From positions 1-38,890 of the forward strand of contig CAMXQE010000035.1 in NCBI GenBank assembly GCA_947246015.1: a stretch of DNA of 38,890 bases, read 5' to 3'. Every line of letters begins with the position of its first letter. Position 1 is the first letter of the stretch. The stretch comes from an uncultured Lachnospiraceae bacterium (GTDB lineage: Bacteria > Bacillota > Clostridia > Lachnospirales > Lachnospiraceae). Below are positions 32,641-38,890 of this stretch, in pieces. Position numbers and translations under genes: made by a program. The notes beneath the pieces were generated by a model. The model saw only the letters and a list, made by a program, of their open reading frames with translations. It was not told where the DNA came from and did no database searches.

Positions 32641-33933
32641 CAGCCGCTGAAGGGCAAACAGGGAAATGACATTCGGCAGTATCATCAGAGCATTGATAAA
32701 ATCGGTGCATTCCCATACCACATTCAGGGGAATCACGGCTCCAATATAAATCATGACGATATAGAGCAGCCGGTATACATTCAGGTTATGCTCTCCCCAC
32801 AGGAAGCAAAAAGCTTTTTCTCCGAAATAGGACCATCCAATCAGCGTGGTAATGGCAAACGCGGTAAGGGCAAGCGAGAGGAATACGTTTCCGCCAAAGG
32901 GCAGATAGGCAAAGGCGGCGTCTGCAAGCCCGGTTTCATTTACACTGGCAATGGATTCGGGATGTTTCAGCATGTTGGCGACGATGACCAGGCCGGAAAG
33001 GAAGCACATGACCACCGTGTCCCAGAACACGGCAGTCATGGATACATACGCCTGTCTGGAAGGGCTTTCGGAGCCGGAAGAAGCGGCAGCGATGGCGGAA
33101 GTGCCGATGCCGGCTTCATTGGTGAAGAGACCGCGTGCGATGCCGTAACGGGCGGCATGTTTTAAAGAGTAGCCCGTGATGCCGCCCAGAACGGCTTTTG
33201 GCATGAGGGCATGTTCTACGATGACGCCAAGGGCAGGAAACAGTACGTCCCGGTTGAGGAACAGGAGGAAAATGCAGCTGCCGATATAGAGAAACCCTAA
33301 TGCCGGGACAAGTTTCATACAGAGGCGGCCGATGGAGCGGATGCCGCCTAAAATGACCATTCCCACGACGACGGCGGCGGCCATTCCTGTCAAATGGGGA
33401 GACAGCCCCCATGTGGAAGAGGTAGTCTGGGTCAGCGAATTGGCCTGTGTGGTGCATCCGATGCCGAAAGCGGCGCAGACGGTGCAGAGGGCGTAAAATT
33501 TAGCCAGTGTCTGATTATGCAGACCGTTTTTGATGACATACATGGGACCGCCGACATAGAGGTTTTCCTTATTTTTTTCGCGGAACAGGACGCTTAAGTA
33601 GCATTCCGCATAGGAAGTAGCCATACCGAGAATGCCGGTGAGCCAGCACCAGAAGACTGCGCCGGGGCCGCCCAGCGCTACCGCGGTGGAGACTCCGATG
33701 ATATTTCCGGTGCCAAGGGTAGCCGCCAGGGTAGTCGCCAGGGCGCCGAATGCCGACAGGTTCGGGGAAGCTTTGTCCCTGCTGCTTTCCGGCGTAACGG
33801 AGAGCCGGATGGCCGTTCCGATGCGGCGCTGCGGGATGCGGAGTTTCAGTGTAAAGAAAAGGTGTGTGCCCATCAGCAGAAACAGCAGCGGGCAGTTCCA
33901 TAAAAAGTCATTAAGAGAATTTAAAAGTTTCAA
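32632..33933 (-). CDS. AGCS family amino acid:cation symporter
   Basis: A 433-residue membrane protein with about 11 helices of the sodium/alanine-glycine symporter family. Signature regions are ATTLAATLGTGNIIGVSTAVALGGPGAVFWCW and the later GIARGLFTNEAGIGTSAIAAA; both are typical of the family's substrate and Na+ sites. It imports alanine or glycine with Na+ (or H+); the exact amino acid cannot be read off. The gene is convergent with carbonic anhydrase and divergent from the operon at 34083. No ribosome site of the AGGAGG kind is obvious; CTCTTGAAAC lies just before the ATG. Confidence 0.92.
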   Translation of the reverse strand: MKLLNSLNDFLWNCPLLFLLMGTHLFFTLKLRIPQRRIGTAIRLSVTPESSRDKASPNLSAFGALATTLAATLGTGNIIGVSTAVALGGPGAVFWCWLTGILGMATSYAECYLSVLFREKNKENLYVGGPMYVIKNGLHNQTLAKFYALCTVCAAFGIGCTTQANSLTQTTSSTWGLSPHLTGMAAAVVVGMVILGGIRSIGRLCMKLVPALGFLYIGSCIFLLFLNRDVLFPALGVIVEHALMPKAVLGGITGYSLKHAARYGIARGLFTNEAGIGTSAIAAASSGSESPSRQAYVSMTAVFWDTVVMCFLSGLVIVANMLKHPESIASVNETGLADAAFAYLPFGGNVFLSLALTAFAITTLIGWSYFGEKAFCFLWGEHNLNVYRLLYIVMIYIGAVIPLNVVWECTDFINALMILPNVISLFALQRLIK

Positions 33934-34008
33934 GAGAGCATATCCTCATAGTTCTTTATTTCTAATATATAAGAGTGACTTGTAATATATGTTTCCTTTT
34001 GGTAAGAT

Positions 34009-34026
34009 ATTATCTTAGGAGATAAT
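34009..34026. promoter_or_regulatory. inverted repeat between the symporter and HD-GYP operons
   Basis: ATTATCT (34009-34015) and AGATAAT (34020-34026) form a perfect dyad with a TAGG centre. Its position between divergent genes fits an operator; no regulator is identified. Confidence 0.4.
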
Positions 34027-34082
34027 CTGTGGAGATGACAGGATGAAAATTTCAGGTATGTAGTAAAAAGGAATGTGCGTAA

Positions 34083-34475
34083 ATGGATACATATAATACA
34101 TATAATAGAAAAGAAATCGAACATTGGGTGAGGATGCTTGGAGAAAACGCAAATGAGGAAGATGCGTTTTTGAATACACTGGCTGAGAGTCTTTTAAAAG
34201 AGCCGGAGGCAGCGGAAGAGTTCGCTTATTATGTGAAAAACGGGAATTTTCTCTGCAAAATGCAGGTAGACGGATACACAGTAATCGATGTCATGATATG
34301 GCAGATGGATCATTTTAAAGCAGAGATGGACCGGGGAAAGTATGAGATGAAAAATAACGGCAGCAAGATGGTTCTACGTGCTTTTGACACGTTATTGAAG
34401 ATGAAGGAACAGCCGGAACGGTATAAGGGGCTGATGCAGTCTGAAACAGGAACGGATTATCCGGGAAAATACTAA
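34083..34475 (+). CDS. small protein of unknown function ahead of HD-GYP
   Basis: A 130-residue, mostly helical, acidic protein (MDTYNTYNRKEIEHWVRMLGENANEED...). No membrane segment or known motif. It contains AEEFAYYVKNGNFLCKMQVDGYTVIDVMIWQMDHFK, suggesting a mixed fold. It precedes the HD-GYP gene by 14 bases in the same direction and presumably works with it. I do not recognise the family. Confidence 0.65.
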   Translation: MDTYNTYNRKEIEHWVRMLGENANEEDAFLNTLAESLLKEPEAAEEFAYYVKNGNFLCKMQVDGYTVIDVMIWQMDHFKAEMDRGKYEMKNNGSKMVLRAFDTLLKMKEQPERYKGLMQSETGTDYPGKY

Positions 34476-34489
34476 AAGGAGGACAGCAG

Positions 34490-35752
34490 ATGAGCGTCAT
34501 CAGCAGTCAGAATGTAAATGCGATTATTCGCAGGACTTTAGGGGTCATTAATTCAAATATTGTGGAACATGGGGAAATTGTAGGCTATATGCTCTATAAG
34601 ATGCTGGAGTATGAACAGAAATATTCGGAGCAGGAACTGTTGGATTATACAATGCTGGGAATCCTGCATGATATTGGGCTGTATCGGGAAGAGGGACTGC
34701 AGAACGTGGCGGATTTTGAGACGGAAGACGTCTTTTGGTCGCATTCGATTTATGGTTTTCTTTTCCTTAAATATCTGTCGCCCATCGGGGAAAGGGCGGA
34801 GGTAGTGCTTTACCATCACCTGGATTATAACCGGTACGGGTTGGTAAAGAGTAAGTATATGCATGTGACAGAGTGCCTGGCGCTGGCGGACAAGATGGAC
34901 AATTTCATGCGCCGGAAAGTGTCATCCATGGAAGCGGATTATTTCACGCGGTACCGGGATAGCAAATTTTCCGGACAGGCTATGGATTTGTTCATGCGGG
35001 CGGAGAAGCGTTATGGGATTATGGCAAATCTTGCGGACGGTTCCTATAGGGAGGAACTGACAGAGATGCTTTCCCGACAGATTTTTTCGGAGAAATATAA
35101 AAAGGGCTTTTTGGAAATGCTGGTTTATACCATTGATTTCAGAAGCGAGCATACGGTCGTACATACGATGTCAACGGTGAATTTCGCGGAACAGCTTGGC
35201 CGGCTGATGCGGATAGGCGCGCGGGAGCTGCGGGATTTGTATTACGGCGCTCTGCTGCATGATTTAGGGAAAATCGCCATTCCGCTGAATATTCTGGAAT
35301 CTACAGGCAGGCTGAGCGATGAAGAGATGCGGATTATGAAAGCGCATGTGCAGATTACGGAGATGATTCTTTCAGGGCTGGTAAACAATGATGTGCTTCA
35401 GATTGCAGTCCGGCATCATGAAAAGCTGGATGGAAGCGGATATCACAGGGGACTGACGGAGAAAGACCTGACGCTTCCGCAGCAGATTGTGGCGGTGGCC
35501 GATATTCTGAGTGCGCTGTACGGAAAGCGCAGCTATAAGGATTCGTTTGACAGTGATTTGATTAAGAAGATTTTAAATGAGGATGCGGACAACCATAAAA
35601 TCAGTAAAAGTACGGTGGACTGCCTGATGCGCAATTATGATTCGGTGATTAAGAAATATGAGGAGCAGAAAGGGGAAACCGTAGGGCTGTATCTGAATAT
35701 TAAGCAGCAGTATGAGGAAATATCGAAGAAGTTTGAGGGGCTTGTTCAATAA
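34490..35752 (+). CDS. two-domain HD / HD-GYP signalling protein
   Basis: A 420-residue cytoplasmic protein with an N-terminal HD domain (H60-D61 in GILHDIGLY; HHLDYNRYG later). A C-terminal HD-GYP domain follows, with HD in GALLHDLGKIAIP and HHEKLDGSGYHRGL (309-322). HD-GYP domains hydrolyse cyclic di-GMP. The usual GYP triad is GYH here; activity is often retained with such changes but is not certain. No response-regulator receiver is attached. GGAGGA precedes the ATG. Together with the PilZ protein at 917 it indicates c-di-GMP signalling. Confidence 0.88.
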   Translation: MSVISSQNVNAIIRRTLGVINSNIVEHGEIVGYMLYKMLEYEQKYSEQELLDYTMLGILHDIGLYREEGLQNVADFETEDVFWSHSIYGFLFLKYLSPIGERAEVVLYHHLDYNRYGLVKSKYMHVTECLALADKMDNFMRRKVSSMEADYFTRYRDSKFSGQAMDLFMRAEKRYGIMANLADGSYREELTEMLSRQIFSEKYKKGFLEMLVYTIDFRSEHTVVHTMSTVNFAEQLGRLMRIGARELRDLYYGALLHDLGKIAIPLNILESTGRLSDEEMRIMKAHVQITEMILSGLVNNDVLQIAVRHHEKLDGSGYHRGLTEKDLTLPQQIVAVADILSALYGKRSYKDSFDSDLIKKILNEDADNHKISKSTVDCLMRNYDSVIKKYEEQKGETVGLYLNIKQQYEEISKKFEGLVQ

Positions 35753-35824
35753 AGACATGGGCCGTGGGCCCGCAGATGCGGACAGAGGCTTCTTGGGGCT
35801 TCATACGGCCGGGTGGAGGAAGAT

Positions 35825-37183
35825 ATGCAGATTATCATTGTGGGCTGCGGCAACGTTGGTTCCACGCTTGCCGAACAGTTGAGCAAAGAGGGACATAACA
35901 TAACCGTTATCGATACGAAGAGCGATGTGGTACATAGTGTAAGCAATGATTTTGATATTATGGGGATTGTCGGAAACGGTGCGGGGTATTCCATACAGAT
36001 GGAAGCCGGTATTGAAAGTGCGGATTTGATGATTGCCGTGACCAACTCGGATGAGTTGAACCTTCTGTGCTGTCTGATAGCGAAGAAGGCAGGAGGCTGC
36101 CATACCATAGCCAGAGTACGGAATCCTGTGTACAGCAGGGAAATTAATTTTATCAAAGAAGAAATGGGGCTGTCCATGGTCATCAATCCGGAGGATGCGG
36201 CGGCCATGGAAATTGCACGGGTACTGAAATTCCCTTCCGCTATCAAAATCGATACCTTTGCAAAGGGACGCATTGAGCTGGTACGGTACCGGATAGAAGA
36301 GGGATCCGCCTTGTGCGACCATTCGTTAAAGGATATATCGGCAAAGCTGAAATGCGAAGTACTGGTCAGTATGGTGGAGCGGGACGGGGAAGTCTTTATT
36401 CCCGGCGGTAATTTCGTGCTGCGGATGAAGGATGAGATATCGGTAATCGGTTCCCCTAAAAATACCGTTCAGTTTTTCAAGAAGCTGGGTGTGGCTACGA
36501 CGCGGGCAAAGAGCGCCTTCATTGTAGGCGGCGGGGAAACCGCTTTTTATCTGGCAATCCAGCTGCTTTCATTCGGAATTAAGGTGAAAATCGTAGAGCG
36601 GGATAAGGCGCGCTGTGAGGAATTGAGCGAACTGCTTCCCCAGGCAATGATTATCAACGGGGACGGCACGGACCGGAACCTCTTATTGGAAGAAGGGCTT
36701 CCGCAGGCAGGGGCATTCGTAGCCCTGACCAACCTGGATGAAGAGAATATCATGCTCTCCCTTTATGTAAAGAGCATTTCGAAAGCGAAGCTGATTACTA
36801 AAGTGCATCGGATTGCTTATGATAAAATTATCGGACAGCTGGATTTGGGCAGTATCATTTATCCGAAGTTCATTACGGCGGAAATTATCATCAAGTATGT
36901 GCGGGCCATGCAGAATACGATTGGCAGCAATATCGAAACGCTGTACCGGATGAACAATGATAAAGTAGAGGCACTGGAATTTCTGGTGAAGGAGGATTCG
37001 CCGGTGGTGGGGATTCCGCTTCAGGAACTTAAGCTGAAGCCGAATTTGCTGATTAGCTGTATCAGCCATAAGGGAAATGTGGTGATTCCAAGAGGGCAGA
37101 GTATCATACAGGCAGGTGATTCGGTGGTAATTGTCACGACGCTGACGGGACTGCATGACATTAAGGATATTATGAAGAACTAA
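35825..37183 (+). CDS. trkA: Trk potassium uptake regulatory subunit TrkA
   Basis: A peripheral protein of 452 residues with two tandem NAD-binding RCK_N domains. The first has GCGNVGSTLAEQLSKEGHNITVID at the N-terminus; the second has IVGGGETAFYLAIQLLSFGIKVKIVE around residues 223-250. Each is followed by an RCK_C domain. RCK_C domains bind regulators such as cyclic di-AMP in Firmicutes. It gates TrkH in response to nucleotides. A GTG at 35813 is in frame, but ATG 35825, five bases after GGAGG, fits the family start. It is followed by trkH after 36 bases. Confidence 0.94.
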   Translation: MQIIIVGCGNVGSTLAEQLSKEGHNITVIDTKSDVVHSVSNDFDIMGIVGNGAGYSIQMEAGIESADLMIAVTNSDELNLLCCLIAKKAGGCHTIARVRNPVYSREINFIKEEMGLSMVINPEDAAAMEIARVLKFPSAIKIDTFAKGRIELVRYRIEEGSALCDHSLKDISAKLKCEVLVSMVERDGEVFIPGGNFVLRMKDEISVIGSPKNTVQFFKKLGVATTRAKSAFIVGGGETAFYLAIQLLSFGIKVKIVERDKARCEELSELLPQAMIINGDGTDRNLLLEEGLPQAGAFVALTNLDEENIMLSLYVKSISKAKLITKVHRIAYDKIIGQLDLGSIIYPKFITAEIIIKYVRAMQNTIGSNIETLYRMNNDKVEALEFLVKEDSPVVGIPLQELKLKPNLLISCISHKGNVVIPRGQSIIQAGDSVVIVTTLTGLHDIKDIMKN

Positions 37184-37219
37184 TAGGTTCGGATATTTTA
37201 AGGGACTGGGGTAGGAGTA

Positions 37220-38656
37220 ATGAACTATTCAATTATTCGTTATATACTGTGCAAGATTTTGGAGTTCGCAGCACTGTTTATGGCGCTGCCTTGTTTCGTG
37301 GGAATCATATACAGGGAGAGAGCAGCATTCAGTTTCGCCGTTGTTATGGCCGGATGTCTGGTTCTCAGTCTGATAGGAAGGCGCTTTAAGCCGACCAGTA
37401 AGGTGTTTTATGCAAAAGAGGGTTTTGTGACGGTGTCCTTAAGCTGGATGCTCTTAAGTGTGGTAGGAGCGCTGCCTTTTTATCTGAGCGGGGAGTTTCC
37501 GACGTATGTGGACGCACTGTATGAAACCGTGTCAGGACTGACTACCACGGGGGCAACCGTGCTTACGGATGTGGAGTGTCTGTCCCGCAGCGTTCAGTTC
37601 TGGCGCTGTTTCACGCACTGGATAGGCGGAATGGGGGTACTGGTGCTGATTTTGGCGGTGCTTCCGCTGTCCGGCAGTTATAACATGCATCTGATGCGGG
37701 CGGAAAGCCCCGGCCCCAGTGTGGGGAAGCTGGTTCCGAGGGTGAAGAATACGGCGATGATTCTTTACGGCATCTATATTGTGATTACCATCCTGCAGAT
37801 TGTTTCGCTTCTGATAGCAGGGATGGGATTATATGAAGCGGTGACGTTGACTTTTTCCACTGTGGGGACGGGCGGGTTTGGTCTGTTGAATTCCAGTATT
37901 GGAAGCTATCCCGCGGCCATTCAGACAATTTTTACAATATTCATGCTGCTGTGCGGCATTAATTTTCAGATTTACTACATGCTTTTAATCAGGAAGCCGA
38001 AGGAAGCACTGTGCAGTGAGGAACTGCGCTACTATCTGGGCATCATCCTTTTAGCGTCTGTGCTGATTGCCTTTAATGTACGCGGATTGTTTGAAAGCGG
38101 TTTTCAGGCGTTCCATCATGCGCTGTTTCAGGTAGTCTCGATTATAACTACTACGGGCTTTGCTACATTGGATTATGATGTGTGGCCGGAGTTTTCCAAG
38201 GCGGTTTTATTTCTTCTGACGCTTTTGGGCGCATGTGCGGGAAGTACAGGCGGCGGTTTTAAGGTATCGAGGCTGATTATTTTGTGGCGCTGTGTGAAAA
38301 ATGAAATTTCCGTGGCCGTCCATCCCAGAAGCATTAAGAAGATACATATGGAAGGACATACGGTGGAGGAAGGCACGCTTCGGTCCGTGCAGGTATATAC
38401 GGCAATTTATACGCTGATTTTTCTGGTTTCCTTCCTGCTGCTTTCTCTGAACGAATTTGATTTTGTAACGAATATTACGGCGGTTGCGGCGAACTTCAAC
38501 AATGTGGGACCGGGGCTGCATATGGTGGGACCGGCAGGGAACTATGCACAGTTTTCAGTTTTTTCCAAACTGGTGCTGATGTTTGATATGCTTGCAGGCC
38601 GGTTAGAATTACTGCCAGTCCTGGTCGTATTCTCCCCCAGAACATGGAAACGATAA
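37220..38656 (+). CDS. trkH: Trk potassium uptake channel subunit TrkH
   Basis: A 478-residue membrane protein of the TrkH/KtrB family forming the K+ pore. Four pore-loop motifs contribute the selectivity filter: VSGLTTTGATVLTDVE, FSTVGTGGFGLL, ITTTGFATLDYD, and the later AVAANFNNVGPGL. GACAGSTGGGFKVSR lies between the third and fourth loops. The usual C-terminal GRLELLPVLVVFSPRTWKR is present, so the gene is complete. GGGGTAGGAG precedes its ATG. It is coupled with trkA upstream. Confidence 0.94.
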   Translation: MNYSIIRYILCKILEFAALFMALPCFVGIIYRERAAFSFAVVMAGCLVLSLIGRRFKPTSKVFYAKEGFVTVSLSWMLLSVVGALPFYLSGEFPTYVDALYETVSGLTTTGATVLTDVECLSRSVQFWRCFTHWIGGMGVLVLILAVLPLSGSYNMHLMRAESPGPSVGKLVPRVKNTAMILYGIYIVITILQIVSLLIAGMGLYEAVTLTFSTVGTGGFGLLNSSIGSYPAAIQTIFTIFMLLCGINFQIYYMLLIRKPKEALCSEELRYYLGIILLASVLIAFNVRGLFESGFQAFHHALFQVVSIITTTGFATLDYDVWPEFSKAVLFLLTLLGACAGSTGGGFKVSRLIILWRCVKNEISVAVHPRSIKKIHMEGHTVEEGTLRSVQVYTAIYTLIFLVSFLLLSLNEFDFVTNITAVAANFNNVGPGLHMVGPAGNYAQFSVFSKLVLMFDMLAGRLELLPVLVVFSPRTWKR

Positions 38657-38666
38657 AAACAGCATC

Positions 38667-38746
38667 AAAAACAGCATCGGAGCGTACAGCCCCCAGAGGA
38701 ATACATGGCTGCGAAGCAGACAGGTATTCCTCTGCTAAAAAAGGGG
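38667..38746. repeat. 80-bp direct repeat, copy 1
   Basis: 79 of 80 bases identical to 38811-38890, period 144 bp. Contains the stem CAGAGGAATAC (38694-38704) / GTATTCCTCTG (38724-38734), with CCCC before and GGGG after it able to extend the palindrome. No T run, so not a standard terminator. Confidence 0.9.
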
Positions 38747-38761
38747 TCAGGAAGAGCAGAT

Positions 38762-38812
38762 GCGGAACTGGAATAAAAGTGAAACTGGAATAAAAGCGGA
38801 ACTGGAATAAAA
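38762..38812 (+). repeat. 17-bp tandem repeat, three units
   Basis: GCGGAACTGGAATAAAA, GTGAAACTGGAATAAAA, GCGGAACTGGAATAAAA in a row between the two 80-bp repeats. Confidence 0.85.
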
Positions 38813-38890
38813 AAACAGCATCGAAGCGTACAGCCCCCAGAGGAATACATGGCTGCGAAGCAGACAGGTATTCCTCTGCTAAAAAAGGGG
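38811..38890. repeat. 80-bp direct repeat, copy 2 (to the window end)
   Basis: Differs from copy 1 by one base (GG to GA near the start). The window ends exactly at its last GGGG, so the array may continue beyond. Confidence 0.9.

Noticed and set aside
38665..38850. Minus-strand reading frame over the 80-bp repeats
   Set aside because: The peptide only repeats because the DNA repeats; no ribosome site or plausible protein features.

Overview
The window looks like chromosomal DNA of a gut Lachnospiraceae (Clostridium cluster XIVa type). The evidence is the gene styles (YteP/YtcP pectin uptake, TrpR-family YerC, HD-GYP and PilZ proteins, a type I DAHP synthase-TyrA-AroA operon), strong AGGAGG ribosome sites, sigma-A promoters and many small palindromic intergenic repeats. 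No rRNA, tRNA, CRISPR array, phage gene or transposase was seen.

Layout. 1-1400: a toxin-first RelE/ParE-type toxin-antitoxin pair whose toxin frame is broken by one base, then a PilZ protein closed by a terminator. 1400-1674: structured repeats. 1675-5620 (minus strand): aroF-tyrA-aroA, read leftward from a strong promoter through a roughly 340-nt leader packed with hairpins. 5640-6820: a type I toxin-like locus and a DUF2716-like protein. 6970-9057: an EF-G-like GTPase with an unusual TDMD in place of NKxD. 9187-10972: a secreted protein behind an 11-bp-phased repeat array. 11008-12508: a compact operon of four small proteins ending in a HEPN-like protein. 12596-14458: a small protein apparently starting at ATT, coupled to a large membrane-anchored protein. 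14488-14893: two copies of a covarying hairpin element with 31-bp arms, lying between convergent genes. 14915-16755 (minus): yerC-like regulator and a serine beta-lactamase-fold hydrolase.

16979-31698 is a chemoreceptor followed by a pectin (rhamnogalacturonan/homogalacturonan) utilisation cluster: lipoprotein binding protein, two YteP/YtcP-type permeases, a rhamnogalacturonan acetylesterase-like SGNH hydrolase, a GH43, an ankyrin-GH43 fusion, a MATE exporter, a GH105 unsaturated rhamnogalacturonyl hydrolase and a GH28 polygalacturonase. The permeases have no ATPase here, so a shared MsmX-type ATPase elsewhere is expected. The enzymes carry no evident signal peptides. The scheme is therefore import of decorated pectin oligosaccharides, then deacetylation, removal of side-chain sugars, and breakdown of the backbone in the cytoplasm.

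31995-38656: beta-carbonic anhydrase, an AGCS amino-acid:cation symporter (minus), a small unknown protein with an HD/HD-GYP protein, and the TrkA-TrkH potassium uptake pair. The window ends inside a 144-bp-period direct repeat.

The most unusual signal is the 14488-14893 element pair. Core stems show compensatory base changes, the 31-bp arms differ completely between copies yet remain self-complementary, and each copy lies 21-29 nt after a stop codon in sense orientation. Other items of note are the three-copy TGYACAC hairpin family, the ankyrin-GH43 fusion and the small HEPN-like operon.
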